IMG/VR virus record: IMGVR_UViG_3300009103_000036
Coordinates: 1-58,140 of that record
Origin: a virus
Length of the DNA stretch: 58,140 bases
Strand: one strand, 5' to 3'
Shown here: positions 8,027-17,186 of the stretch, one piece after another
Layout: each line of letters starts with the position of its first letter
How positions within the stretch are numbered: position 1 is the stretch's first letter
Program-made: the position numbers and the translations under genes
Notes under the pieces: generated by a model
Seen by the model: only the letters and a program-made list of their open reading frames with translations
Database searches by the model: none
What the model was told of the DNA's origin: nothing

Positions 8027-11000
8027 TCACACAAAGCTTGCACCCGTTCTATCAATTATAAAGTCGATTGCAATAAATTCAATTGTTCTGGTCGGAACCA
8101 CCACAATTCGTCCGTTCATCTTAAGCGCATCAACATCCTCAGCTGTATTATTTGTATCATCACAGATCACCTGGAATTTTTCAATTCCTGCCTGTGCCTG
8201 AACTAGAGCAAGGAGTGGTGCAACTTGACCTACAAATGCTGCTCGTGTTGCTGAAGTATTTTGTTCAAAGACGAATCTCTTTGCAACATTGATCACTAGG
8301 CGTTTAAGCTCTAGCATTAATCTCCGAACATTGACGCGATCCAATGCGGACTGAGTCTGTTGAAGCGTTTTTTGACCAAAAATCACATATCCGCTTCGGG
8401 GGAACGTTGCGATTGGATTCATTCTTGCATCGTATAGGGTATCTCTATCGTCTGTGTTCAATCGAACATCGACGTTGGATACCATCTCTAGAGCACCTCG
8501 ATTAAATCCTGCAGGCGCAAACCACGGATATGAAACTTTGTCATTAAACGCAAGCGCTGCAATCGCCGGAATAGACGGCGGAACTTTGACCTTCTTATTG
8601 TTGATAGGATCATCAATCCAAACATCAGGGAAGTACGTTGAGACATAATTGTTATCAATGGCGCGAGCCGCGAATTCCTCTGAAGTCTTTCTCACATTGG
8701 GTTTCGTCTTGTCATTGTCATAAAGACGGTTTCCATCCTCGTCATATTCAACTGGATCCATGACAAGAATTGACATGCCATTTTCTCTAACATTCTCTGC
8801 TGCATAATCAGTCACAAAAGTTGCTCGAATGCCAGGAATAGCAAGAATATTAACATTGACCATCATTTCATCTGTCATGATCTCAGATGCCTTTCTATAA
8901 GATGCTACTGAGTTATTCTGTTTTCCTGAACCTGCAACGTGAACTGCAGTTCCTGCTGTTCCAATTAATCCTGGTGACTTAGTTGCAGAAGCTGCTCCAC
9001 CATTTAAATCACTGGACGTAGCTTGATCGTTCATGTAGATATCATTCTTATCAAGCATGTTCACACCGTCAAATCCACCGTAGAAAAATGTACTGAACTT
9101 AGCATACTTGCTAAATCTATTAAAATAGACAGAAGACGTCGCTGCAACCAGAGTTGCCAAAGTCATTCTATTTCCCAGAACACCATCAGTTACTGTATAA
9201 TCTGTGGTGTTTGGTTCCGCATTTCTCACATATGCTGAATCTATCATATGTTCTTTAGCTGTTCCAGTAATATTGCTATTAATTGCAGCATCTACAGTCG
9301 TGGCAATCCTATTGGGTAACGCTACTCTTGCTAATGTAAATTTATTATTGTTAAACGCATCCATCGCAGAACCGGTCACAAGAGTATCAAGCTTTTCAAT
9401 ACCATTGAACTGAGCAAATGTCTTAATCAGAGGATTTGGGAGTGAGCCTGCGTTTGGATTTAATGCGGCCAATGAAACAGATCCTGTCTTTGGCATCCTC
9501 TCAAACTTCACACCCCAAAAAAATCTAGAATCAACCATTTCAGTTGAAGCAGACTTTCCTGAAAAGGAAGAATCATCTGCGGTATCTGGCATCGTTCCCT
9601 TAGTTACCTTAAATCTGAAAGGAACTGGAGGAACAATTGATCCTGTCAATGTTAGCAATCTAGCTTGAGACGCAGCAGTCGGGCTGTGTCCTCCCAAGCG
9701 ATTTGGCCCTGTCGATACCCACTTGTAGTCTGCGTGTACCCAGGCTGCTTTTGCTGTACCGTCTGTAAGCTTATCATTAGTCTTTAAAACGGGAATTCCT
9801 CTAAATCCAAAGGGCAGAGCGTCAGAAGGCACCTGCTTCTTATAAACGTCGTTGTTCATCACGACCCGCACATAATTTGATAAGTTTGGATACTTTCCAC
9901 TAACAACGACACGTCGATCATCCTCATCCTCTGCATCAAAGTTAAAGTATGCCTTATAATCACCAATCGCCTTGGCAATAAAACGATCACTATCAGGATT
10001 AAGATTTAAATCTTGATACTGCTCTAATGCCTGCATATCCGTGTCTGTATCATCAAATTTTCTAATTAAAACATTGAACTTGCCATATGGGTCAGCTTCA
10101 TTAGTTGATTTTCTAACATTATCAATCGATACCTTATATTGTGTATTCCCATAGGCGCCATCAGATAGTGTCTCAAAGTAAAATAAATCATTCTCAGCAT
10201 TGCCAAAAGGTTGTGAGATAAAATACGGTGTCCTCGGAGTGGTAAATCTTGTGTCAAATCTACCAAATGCATTTCTATGAATTCTTAATGTAGAATCTGA
10301 CTCCTTTGTCTTTTCAGAATAGTTAGCTGATCCTGATAACAAGCCCACTGTGCCTACAGCATCTGCTAAAACACCTGCCAGTTCATTCTCAACAGGATAA
10401 TCTGCAAAAAGATAGTGTTCTTCATCAATAAACTTCGTAGGATCTGTATTCAAAATTCTAGAAATATAATCATCATCATCAGGATTTAAGGACGCTGTTA
10501 AAACACGAACGCCTGCAACTGAATCGGTCGTAGCAAACCCTGAGCCCGAAGAGGAAGAGATTACTAACTTAAACTTTTCTTTTAAGTTTCTTGGGGCGGG
10601 AGATGCTCCACCGCCACCGATAACTGCAAGATCATCAACAGCTGTAGAAACCCAACCAGCTGCCTGAGCGGGTGTATCCTGATTCCAGTTTAGGATCCTC
10701 ATTGCAGTCCCACTAGGAACCATAATCACAGCACGTATAAGATTAATTGTGTCACCTGACGTCCAGTTTCCTGTACCAAAACTATCGTTATCAGTGAACA
10801 TCGGATTAGCAACAGCCTCTGAAGCTGAAAGGACATGTCTGGCAACAAGGAATTGAACGCCGCCAGAGTGTCGACCTCCTTCAAGTGCACCCATCGACGT
10901 GTCAGCCTTGCTTAAAACTCGAAAGCCTGCATTCTTGACTGTCCCCATGTTAATGGTGTTAGTCATGTCTGTGTCTGTATCATTTGCACCTGCACCAAGA

Positions 11001-11254
11001 ACACGACAATACGTCAGTGATTTCTTATGCTTTAGAAATTCACGAACCGCATAGGGTCCAAATCTATTTGCATCAAGACTACCAAATCTGGTCTTGAAAT
11101 CCTCAAAAGTTCCCACAGTTACAGGAACAAAGGCTGGGCCTTTTTCTGCTGTTCCAATTATACCCGCCGGCGTTCCGGTCGGCCCTTCAACCTGTGGCGC
11201 TAAATCAATCTCTCGTTCGAAAAAGCCAGGTGAGCGAAAAACTTGTTCTGCCAT
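8027..11254 (-). CDS. 18: Tail sheath protein, paralog B (gp18 family)
   Basis: 1075 residues. It shares the sheath signature with its neighbour: SPGFFEREIDLAP, TGTPAGIIGTAEKGPAFVPV, FGPYAVREFL, then PWFAPAGFNRGALE, LDRVNVRRLMLELKRLV and a terminal TRTIEFIAIDFII strand. Both copies keep complete N- and C-terminal domains, so neither looks like a decaying duplicate. The middle region differs more, with indels and a longer insertion around residues 540-800. AAGGAG lies upstream of the ATG and a GATATTTATAATG element about 51 bases upstream. Either copy could be the main sheath. One may form a special section such as the tail ends, or the two may alternate. Confidence 0.95.
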   Translation of the reverse strand: MAEQVFRSPGFFEREIDLAPQVEGPTGTPAGIIGTAEKGPAFVPVTVGTFEDFKTRFGSLDANRFGPYAVREFLKHKKSLTYCRVLGAGANDTDTDMTNTINMGTVKNAGFRVLSKADTSMGALEGGRHSGGVQFLVARHVLSASEAVANPMFTDNDSFGTGNWTSGDTINLIRAVIMVPSGTAMRILNWNQDTPAQAAGWVSTAVDDLAVIGGGGASPAPRNLKEKFKLVISSSSGSGFATTDSVAGVRVLTASLNPDDDDYISRILNTDPTKFIDEEHYLFADYPVENELAGVLADAVGTVGLLSGSANYSEKTKESDSTLRIHRNAFGRFDTRFTTPRTPYFISQPFGNAENDLFYFETLSDGAYGNTQYKVSIDNVRKSTNEADPYGKFNVLIRKFDDTDTDMQALEQYQDLNLNPDSDRFIAKAIGDYKAYFNFDAEDEDDRRVVVSGKYPNLSNYVRVVMNNDVYKKQVPSDALPFGFRGIPVLKTNDKLTDGTAKAAWVHADYKWVSTGPNRLGGHSPTAASQARLLTLTGSIVPPVPFRFKVTKGTMPDTADDSSFSGKSASTEMVDSRFFWGVKFERMPKTGSVSLAALNPNAGSLPNPLIKTFAQFNGIEKLDTLVTGSAMDAFNNNKFTLARVALPNRIATTVDAAINSNITGTAKEHMIDSAYVRNAEPNTTDYTVTDGVLGNRMTLATLVAATSSVYFNRFSKYAKFSTFFYGGFDGVNMLDKNDIYMNDQATSSDLNGGAASATKSPGLIGTAGTAVHVAGSGKQNNSVASYRKASEIMTDEMMVNVNILAIPGIRATFVTDYAAENVRENGMSILVMDPVEYDEDGNRLYDNDKTKPNVRKTSEEFAARAIDNNYVSTYFPDVWIDDPINNKKVKVPPSIPAIAALAFNDKVSYPWFAPAGFNRGALEMVSNVDVRLNTDDRDTLYDARMNPIATFPRSGYVIFGQKTLQQTQSALDRVNVRRLMLELKRLVINVAKRFVFEQNTSATRAAFVGQVAPLLALVQAQAGIEKFQVICDDTNNTAEDVDALKMNGRIVVVPTRTIEFIAIDFIIDRTGASFV

Positions 11255-11304
11255 TGGTTAAACACTCCTTACAATATGCCCGTAATAGACTAAATTATCA
11301 CATT

Positions 11305-11313
11305 ATAAATATC
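11305..11313 (-). promoter_or_regulatory. Candidate promoter GATATTTAT(AATG) before the sheath genes
   Basis: Minus strand GATATTTATAATG, about 51 bases before the sheath B start, in the 97-base gap after gp15. It combines the recurrent GATATTTA octamer with a TATAAT-like sequence. It would drive both sheaths and the tube up to the terminator at 4289. Confidence 0.42.
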
Positions 11314-11351
11314 AAGAAGAAACCCAAAATACTAGTAGTTTAAGAAGAACG

Positions 11352-12617
11352 TTATTCATCATCTATGTCAAACCCGTTAAATGGATCATCAGAAAGGACA
11401 GAGGGTGTCGTATTTGACAATACTGTCTCTCCTTTTCTTTGGTTTCTGCTTTTAACTCTCAAATATTTTGAAGACTTGCCTCCGAAAGGATCTTTTACAA
11501 CAGCCCTAGTCATAATATCCGATCGGCCTCTCATTTGAATTGGATTTCCATTTTTGTCTAATAACGTTACGTCGCTTAGAGTAAACTTATCTGGATCTCC
11601 AGTACCCACAGGAGACATTGAAGGTGCCCTTAAAATCTCATTATTTAACTCAGAAATCTCAAATCGAAATATCGGGGCTGATAGATAATATCTAAACGGA
11701 TTTGGGACCCCTTCGGACTGATTGGCAATGAGATATCCATTTGCAGTTAAGTTAAATGTGTACCTTACAATTCTTTCTTGATCAGTAAAATCATCAAAAT
11801 TATTACCTGGATTAAAATCATCACCAATATACGCAACAAACCAGTAACCCTTATCCGACTCCACACGAAACTGATTTCCCGGAGCTTGATAAGCCAACAT
11901 AAAATATTCCATCATCCTATTCATATGTTGGGTATACTGCGTCCAAAATGTAACCTCATAAGAAGCAGTATAAAATCTAGGAAAAGGAATGGTGATTATC
12001 TCAAAAATATTATTGCCTAAAGTGTTATTCAAGACAGTGCCAGCTGCTTTATGATCACTATAATCAACATTCCGCCGAGAGGTTTGTCTTCCGGCTTTAG
12101 CCTCCTTATCTTCTCCCTCAAAATTATTTTCGCTATTCACATTTGATTGATTTTCTAATGCAAGCTTATTTACTAATTTTTGATAGCGACGATCCTTTTT
12201 TGAAAGTCGTCTTTTAATTACAATGTCACCAGTATCTTGTCCTAAACCATGACCAGCACCAAATGCTTGTGAAATACCCGTCCTACGAATAGAAACTAAA
12301 GGCAAGATTAAAGCGTTATTTTTATCTCTTAAGGGTTTTCTTCTCTTAACAAGCGCAAATCTTTCACCCGTTGCAAAGATCACTGGAACTTTTTCCACTT
12401 GATTATTTTGTTCAACTGTTATTTCAAGATCTTTGTCAAAAAGATTGAAGATCGCCCTGTCTAAATCTTCAATATTGCACTCAGGAATAAAAAAATCATC
12501 AGGAACATTTTGTCCCTCATAACCTGTGGGCAAGCGTTTGCTCTCACCTGTTAGATCTCTATTTTCAAACTCTTGGTTTGGTGAAGGTCGTGATTTGTGT
12601 CCATATCCTGTCGACAT
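11352..12617 (-). CDS. 15: Tail sheath stabiliser / tail terminator (gp15 family)
   Basis: 421 residues, longer than T4 gp15 (272). The family match lies in two parts. The first is an N-terminal block, FDKDLEITVEQ then VPVIFATGERFALVKRRKPL and ILPLVSIRRTGI. The second is a core with FPRFYTASYEVTFWTQYTQH, MMEYFMLAY, GYWFVAYI and RIVRYTFNLTANGYLIAN. Between them (about residues 145-195) lies a charged insertion not seen in T4. The family forms the hexameric ring that caps the tail tube and sheath and joins the neck. The C-terminal 100 residues are low-complexity and may contact the sheath. Its place between sheath and gp14 copies the T4 connector cluster. Confidence 0.85.
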   Translation of the reverse strand: MSTGYGHKSRPSPNQEFENRDLTGESKRLPTGYEGQNVPDDFFIPECNIEDLDRAIFNLFDKDLEITVEQNNQVEKVPVIFATGERFALVKRRKPLRDKNNALILPLVSIRRTGISQAFGAGHGLGQDTGDIVIKRRLSKKDRRYQKLVNKLALENQSNVNSENNFEGEDKEAKAGRQTSRRNVDYSDHKAAGTVLNNTLGNNIFEIITIPFPRFYTASYEVTFWTQYTQHMNRMMEYFMLAYQAPGNQFRVESDKGYWFVAYIGDDFNPGNNFDDFTDQERIVRYTFNLTANGYLIANQSEGVPNPFRYYLSAPIFRFEISELNNEILRAPSMSPVGTGDPDKFTLSDVTLLDKNGNPIQMRGRSDIMTRAVVKDPFGGKSSKYLRVKSRNQRKGETVLSNTTPSVLSDDPFNGFDIDDE

Positions 12618-12628
12618 AATAAAAATTC

Positions 12629-13288
12629 CTATGACTCATCATAAAATGAGCTGCTTGGTCCTGGTGACCTCTTCGACACCTCTGCTGGGCCAGAAATTGG
12701 CTTTTCAAGAACACCTTTTTTCTGAAGCGATCTTACATCGCCCGTGGGTCCTTGGTCATTTGTTGCCAATCCTCGCTGCTGAACAAACTTGTCCTGAATT
12801 GCATCTCCATCTGTTTCTGCCTCAGAAGACGGACCTAGAACCTTCTGAACGATTTGACCCTTTCTTGCCTGCTTACCAGTTATCTTTACACCCGTCTTAT
12901 ATTCAACTAGACCATAAATATTGCTCATAATTAACGCAGAAGTAATTTCAAAAAATAATGACCCAAAGCTAAAATAATCACCCTCAACAACATTAATACC
13001 CTTGTCTAGTAAATCTCGGCTGCTTAAATACGCTTCAATGCTATAGTATTCTTCACTTCCAAAGGCATTGGTTCTAACCTCCTCAGGTGTCCAGTTTACA
13101 ATCGCATCAATTTCAATTGGAGTTTCAAAGATCTTTTCAGGAGCTTCTTCATAAACATCGTGAACGTCAGTTTTTAAAACATTGATAGAATAATAAAAGA
13201 CCTTTTGACCAATTACATCTTTGATTACTTCCTTGGCAATATCATTGATAAAATCAACTTCTCTGGGTGTAATAAATAGTCTTGCCAT
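12629..13288 (-). CDS. 14: Neck protein (gp14 family)
   Basis: 219 residues (T4 gp14: 256). The opening segment FYYSINVLKTDVHDVYEEAPEKIFETPIEI has the T4 gp14 pattern of a beta strand followed by a vendor-type acidic loop. The middle GDYFSFGSLFFEITSALIMS then YGLVEYKTGVKITGKQARKGQ is the most diagnostic block. The C-terminus (from about residue 150) is Gly/Pro/Ser-rich and probably flexible. gp14 joins gp13 on the portal vertex to complete the head and receive the tail. It sits five bases downstream of gp13, so the two are likely co-translated, and 11 bases before the gp15 start. Confidence 0.85.
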   Translation of the reverse strand: MARLFITPREVDFINDIAKEVIKDVIGQKVFYYSINVLKTDVHDVYEEAPEKIFETPIEIDAIVNWTPEEVRTNAFGSEEYYSIEAYLSSRDLLDKGINVVEGDYFSFGSLFFEITSALIMSNIYGLVEYKTGVKITGKQARKGQIVQKVLGPSSEAETDGDAIQDKFVQQRGLATNDQGPTGDVRSLQKKGVLEKPISGPAEVSKRSPGPSSSFYDES

Positions 13289-13293
13289 TTAGC

Positions 13294-14469
13294 TTACCCC
13301 ATCATAATCGGTTTCGTCATCGGTATCATCCGTAACTGACGTTGAACTGCCTCAGCTCTTTCTGCATCCTGAATAACAATTTTATCATATGTCATTGAAT
13401 CTAACATTTCTTTTAGCTCATCCACCATTCTTGTTTGATCTTCTCTCCCCTGAGAAACTAGATCTCCACCGTTTAGCGTCAAATCTGATCCTGGAATTGG
13501 AACTGTGCTAAACTTGGATCGAATCAGGCCTAACAATTCTTTGCATAGCGCAAGTGTAAATTGCCGTACCCATTGATGAGACATGCTGTTTACCTTAGAA
13601 TACTGCAATTCTCCAAATGGAACATTAGAAAGATTTGAAACCCCATAAATTGTATCATCTTGATAAGAAGGTGACAAAGGATCTGGTGCATATTGCACTC
13701 TCATAAAAAGCTTTTTAGGATCCTCCTTTGTGGGTGTTGGAAAGATTCTAATCTTAGTTCCTTCTATGCGATATGAGATATTAGACCTTCTAACCCTTTG
13801 AGAGACATCAAGTTGACCTGCACGAAGGATATCTTCATAAACAGGAAGGACATAAAAAATTGTCTCGGGAGTAAATGATTCAAACGAAAACTCATTATTT
13901 AGATAATTGACTGCTGACGTGGTATCAAAAAATCGATAAGCCGCTGATGGATTAAAGTGAAAAACATCTCTTATCTTTAATTTTGTTTTCTTTCCTGTGT
14001 GCGCATTTTCTCCAGTATCAAAAATTACATTTCCGTCAGCATCTTTTAAATCAGTGTAGATATCATAATCCTGACGATCTTTTTCAAGTTGTATCGATCC
14101 AGAGATCATATTGTAAGAGCCCCCGACACCAGCATCCATGGCATACGGCTCAGCAAATCTTGCCAAGAACTCTAATGTTTCCCTGGGATGCTTTTGTTCT
14201 GACCCTGAAAGCAAGCTTCCTGTGGGCATTCCCAAAAAGTTATTTAATTGTGACTTTGTTTGATACTGATTTACTAAATTTCCATATTCTAAAAATGATT
14301 CCTCAAAGCAAGCCCAAATTTGCTTTTTAGTAAGTTCTACACTTAAAATATCATCGCCCAATTTTCTCTTTACAAAAGTAACTACCTTGTCAGCATGCTT
14401 TTGAAATAAGCTGTCTGAATCAAAAAAACCAAAAGGTGTTGGGCCGGTGGTGTTGTTAAAATTTGCCAT
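13294..14469 (-). CDS. 13: Neck protein (gp13 family)
   Basis: 391 residues from the ATG at 14469. An upstream in-frame start at 14511 would add 14 residues but would lie three bases from the candidate promoter, so the internal ATG is preferred. Motifs fit T4 gp13 (309 residues): FVKRKLGDDILSVELTKKQI and WACFEESFLEYG at the N-terminus, then near the end HQWVRQFTLALCKELLGLIR, a hydrophobic PIPGSDLTLNGGDLV turn and a terminal helix with EMLDSM. gp13 and gp14 form the neck that closes the filled head. The extra length lies in the central beta region. The Shine-Dalgarno is weak (GGAA about ten bases away). Confidence 0.85.
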   Translation of the reverse strand: MANFNNTTGPTPFGFFDSDSLFQKHADKVVTFVKRKLGDDILSVELTKKQIWACFEESFLEYGNLVNQYQTKSQLNNFLGMPTGSLLSGSEQKHPRETLEFLARFAEPYAMDAGVGGSYNMISGSIQLEKDRQDYDIYTDLKDADGNVIFDTGENAHTGKKTKLKIRDVFHFNPSAAYRFFDTTSAVNYLNNEFSFESFTPETIFYVLPVYEDILRAGQLDVSQRVRRSNISYRIEGTKIRIFPTPTKEDPKKLFMRVQYAPDPLSPSYQDDTIYGVSNLSNVPFGELQYSKVNSMSHQWVRQFTLALCKELLGLIRSKFSTVPIPGSDLTLNGGDLVSQGREDQTRMVDELKEMLDSMTYDKIVIQDAERAEAVQRQLRMIPMTKPIMMG

Positions 14470-14624
14470 TATGAGGATTCCACAAAAGAAGCTAGAGGCG
14501 CTTGATCGCATACTTAAATATCAAGCGAAAATTTACTTTGCAAATTGTGTCAACTAATCTTAGGGGTTCATTGTGATCATTTAATCAAGGTTGACAATAC
14601 GAGAATCTTATTAAAAAAACATGT
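14470..14624 (-). promoter_or_regulatory. Longest non-coding gap: gp13 leader with GATATTTAAG element and inverted repeat
   Basis: At 155 bases this is the longest gap in the window. It contains GATATTTAAG (14514-14522), 45 bases before gp13. An exact 8-base inverted repeat (CGCTTGAT at 14499-14506 and ATCAAGCG at 14520-14527, 13-base spacer) overlaps that element. On the minus strand TTGCAA lies 17 bases before TATTTA, which also fits a host-type -35/-10 pair. No ORF of note is present. Likely the gp13 promoter; operator function of the repeat is speculative. Confidence 0.4.
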
Positions 14625-14834
14625 TTATTGCAAATAATTGTGATCTATCACTAAAAAATCTGTGGTATCAATTTGTAATATTCCATATTCAGTTAAAACA
14701 AACCACGCGGGTTCTAAAAGAATAGCATCATCTAGCTTTACTTTATTTTGTGTTGGCGCAATTAAAATACCGTATACACACTTTGGTGTCCCTACTATCA
14801 CACGAATTAAGTCACCTGGCGCAGGACAACTCAC
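14625..14834 (-). CDS. Small beta-rich protein, possibly SH3-like (unknown)
   Basis: 69 residues from a GTG at 14834. It starts MSCPAPGDLIRVIVG and continues as short beta strands separated by Gly/Pro turns (YGILIAP, AWFVLTEYGILQI, FLVIDHNYL), as in small SH3-like barrels. No Shine-Dalgarno is visible before the GTG and no other start is available in frame, so the start is uncertain. It lies 28 bases after the stop of the 89-residue ORF, with which it may be co-transcribed. I do not recognise the family. Confidence 0.6.
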   Translation of the reverse strand: MSCPAPGDLIRVIVGTPKCVYGILIAPTQNKVKLDDAILLEPAWFVLTEYGILQIDTTDFLVIDHNYLQ

Positions 14835-14862
14835 GCAAGTAAATATATTAGATCAAAGTTGA

Positions 14863-15132
14863 CTAATCAATATCAATTCGTTTAAAACGAATTGTCACTC
14901 GATCTCCATTGAAATCATCATATTCCATTTTATCGTCAAAATCATCATCTGTAGTAATTAGATAACGCTCATCCAACAATAGCTTGTTTTTTAATTTGAC
15001 GTTATTTGTTTTTCGATCTCTCTCATAGACTTTGACATTCTTTTTAAAAGATCCATCTTCTTGACGGACAAAAAGAACCGATGTCTCCTCAACTAAATCA
15101 GGTCCTACTTTATCAATTTTTTTAGTAGCCAT
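14863..15132 (-). CDS. Small charged protein upstream of neck genes (unknown)
   Basis: 89 residues starting MATKKIDKVGPDL, rich in Lys and Asp, with alternating strands (VLFVRQEDGSFKKNVKVYER, VTIRFKRIDID). No Cys, membrane segment or catalytic motif. It is downstream of the major capsid gene, beyond a strong terminator, so it needs its own promoter or readthrough. I do not recognise it. Coding status is supported by composition, a clean gap on both sides and its position in a tightly packed operon. Confidence 0.65.
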   Translation of the reverse strand: MATKKIDKVGPDLVEETSVLFVRQEDGSFKKNVKVYERDRKTNNVKLKNKLLLDERYLITTDDDFDDKMEYDDFNGDRVTIRFKRIDID

Positions 15133-15182
15133 AAATAATCATCTAAAAACAGACCATCTATTTTATCAGGTAAGAAAAAAAG

Positions 15183-15215
15183 TTAAATAAAAAGGGCACC
15201 CTCGAAAGGGTGCCC
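15183..15215 (-). terminator. Strong rho-independent terminator after major capsid gene
   Basis: A perfect 8-bp stem GGGCACCC/GGGTGCCC with a six-base loop is followed on the minus strand by TTTTTATTT. It lies about 25 bases after the gp23 stop. It is GC-rich and the clearest terminator in the window. The stem extends by an A:T pair on each side, so weak activity in the other direction is possible. Confidence 0.9.
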
Positions 15216-15239
15216 TTAATTTTAATGAGACTCAATCAA

Positions 15240-17165
15240 TTAAATGATGTTGAGATCCATGACTGTGACCGTTCCGTAGAAGTCGGCACGAACCATCTTC
15301 TTGCCGTACCGAGTCATCACGCCCTTACGGGGTGTGAAGTCTTCGGGAGCGAAGATGGTCGGAGTGACGATGAGAGGCACATAAGGTGCGTACACGTAAC
15401 CCGTCTCAAGATAGCTTCCGCCCTTATAACCGACGAGGATCTTGTTCCGTGGGAAGTAAGGATCCTTGTAGACCGTAAAGCGGTTGCTTAGAGAACCAAT
15501 CTTCTCTGCACCCAGTGTAAAGGGTGAGCCAACCTGTCCGTTTCCATCGAGGCTGTAAGAGGGCTTGTAGAGCACTGATGACTCAAGAATGGTAGCAACA
15601 TCAGGTGAGACCACACAGAAGTTCGCAGAACCTCTCAGAGTCTTACGATGAATGGTATTTGCCACATCGATGATTGTCTCGGTCAGCGTCTCATACCACT
15701 CTCGAACAGTTCCTGTAAACGCAGGACCTGCAGCAAGACTATCAGAAAGCTTAACCTCAGCTCCGTTCTCCTTGTTGACGAACTTACCGGGAGCGCGTGA
15801 CCAGTAAAGGTTAGCACCCTTTGCCTCGGTGAGAAGGTCATTGAGAACTTCGCGATCGATTTCAAGCGCGATCTGCTCAGAAAGAATCTGAGTAAGCTCA
15901 ACCTCAGCATCCATGCTGTGATAAGCATTTAGATCCTGTGCGAGCTCAGGTGACCAGCGAGCACGAAGCTTACGAGTTACCGCGGTCACCGCAATAGACT
16001 CGATCTTGATGTCAATCTCAGGGATGATCGGTGAAGCATCGCCCGTTGAGAAATCCGACTCAAAGGAAGGAATTGTCAAGGTTGATCCATCATTAGAATC
16101 AACATCAAGTGATGCACCAACTGCCCAAGAAGCTGTTAGATCAAGAGCTGCCGTAGTAGACCCTGGAATTGCCTTCGTATAAGCACCAGACACAACCAGA
16201 AGAAGCGCTGCATTAGTATCACTGCGTCCAACAAGAGGATCAGCAGTGAACTTGCTGCTTGCATATGTTCCAAGCTGATTTAGGCGGCGAATGTTAGCTA
16301 CATGATTACCACCCTGCATTGTCTCAGGAATCCAGTTGAGGCCAGACTTACCTGCACACCAAAGAGTAAACTCCTTAATGTTGGTCAGATCAATATCACT
16401 TCCCACCTGATTCAGGTTAAGAATTAGGAACTGATAGGTTCCTGTGCTATCGAAAGACCCATTTTCGCAGTCTTCTTCAATCAGTGTGGTCAGCTGAGGA
16501 TCAAACTGAAGAAGGCGACCGTCAGTACCTGTAGCGTGACAGTTTGAGCCTCCCTGTAGGGTTGCATTTCCTGCGAAAGCACCTGATGCAAGCAAGCAAA
16601 CTTCATTACTTGTTGAGGTTGCGTGAACCTTGGAATAACCAGCACCAACAAGGTCATACATTCCACCTGCAGCCAGAGATCCTGAGCGGACGCCCTTACC
16701 TGCTGGGTTGTTGTAAATTGATTGACCTGGGGTGTAGGTCTGACTATCTACGCCACCAGCTGCACCCGATGAGAGTGTGGTGTCGCCACCTACGCGTGTA
16801 CCATATGTATAGTCAAGATAAAAGAGCAGGCCCGAAGGCAGGCTCATGGGCTGGATAGAAACCAGCTCGTTTGCCACCAATCCGCCGAATACACGACGAA
16901 CGATTGGGAAGGCGATATTTGTGAAACCTCGAATGTCACCAGAATTAGTCAATCCACCAGCACCAGTTGACAGAGAGTTATACTCACGAAGAAGCTGTGA
17001 CGCCTGGTTTTCAAGCAGGCGAGACATGTTCTCGCGATATGTGCCATCTAATCCACGAAGGAGGCCTGTTCTGGCCCACTTCTCAACTAGACGACCTGAC
17101 TCTGAGCCGATATGCCGCTGACGGATGTCCTCGGTGAGTTGTTCAAGGGTGAACTTCTTACTCAT
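15240..17165 (-). CDS. 23: Major capsid protein (gp23 family)
   Basis: 641 residues (T4 gp23: 521). The N-terminus has the typical propeptide: a helical, polar stretch to about residue 61, then a Gly/Ser turn and GDIRGFTNIAFPIVRRVF and MSLPSGLLFYLDYTYGTR, the family's most conserved block. The C-terminal half has ARWSPELAQDLNAYHSMDAEVELTQILS, EIDREVLNDLL, then YKDPYFPRNKILVGYKGG and YAPYVPLIVTPTIF. T4-type prohead protease cuts after I/L-x-E; candidates here are LLE52 and LRE61, the latter near the T4 position (E65). The extra length is mainly an insertion at residues 140-380. AAGGAG precedes the ATG. It sits 21 bases downstream of the core scaffold gene, as in T4 (22-23). Confidence 0.97.
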   Translation of the reverse strand: MSKKFTLEQLTEDIRQRHIGSESGRLVEKWARTGLLRGLDGTYRENMSRLLENQASQLLREYNSLSTGAGGLTNSGDIRGFTNIAFPIVRRVFGGLVANELVSIQPMSLPSGLLFYLDYTYGTRVGGDTTLSSGAAGGVDSQTYTPGQSIYNNPAGKGVRSGSLAAGGMYDLVGAGYSKVHATSTSNEVCLLASGAFAGNATLQGGSNCHATGTDGRLLQFDPQLTTLIEEDCENGSFDSTGTYQFLILNLNQVGSDIDLTNIKEFTLWCAGKSGLNWIPETMQGGNHVANIRRLNQLGTYASSKFTADPLVGRSDTNAALLLVVSGAYTKAIPGSTTAALDLTASWAVGASLDVDSNDGSTLTIPSFESDFSTGDASPIIPEIDIKIESIAVTAVTRKLRARWSPELAQDLNAYHSMDAEVELTQILSEQIALEIDREVLNDLLTEAKGANLYWSRAPGKFVNKENGAEVKLSDSLAAGPAFTGTVREWYETLTETIIDVANTIHRKTLRGSANFCVVSPDVATILESSVLYKPSYSLDGNGQVGSPFTLGAEKIGSLSNRFTVYKDPYFPRNKILVGYKGGSYLETGYVYAPYVPLIVTPTIFAPEDFTPRKGVMTRYGKKMVRADFYGTVTVMDLNII

Positions 17166-17186
17166 TTCCGAATTCTCCTTATTATA

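Noticed and set aside
11304-11312. Exact T4 late promoter TATAAATA on the plus strand inside the sheath leader
   Set aside because: It would direct transcription antisense to gp15. Its minus-strand reading fits the recurrent GATATTTA element, so the plus-strand match is probably a by-product.
14470-14511. gp13 start at 14511 (14 residues longer)
   Set aside because: It would put the start codon almost on the candidate promoter, and the added residues (RSSASSFFCGILI) do not fit the family. The ATG at 14469 is preferred.
14590-14626. TTGACA on the plus strand at 14590, and the palindrome AAACATGTTT at 14617-14626, as a rightward promoter or a terminator
   Set aside because: The -35/-10 spacing on the plus strand is about 12 bases, too short, and there is no gene to the right on that strand. 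The palindrome has no loop, so it is a weak hairpin at best.
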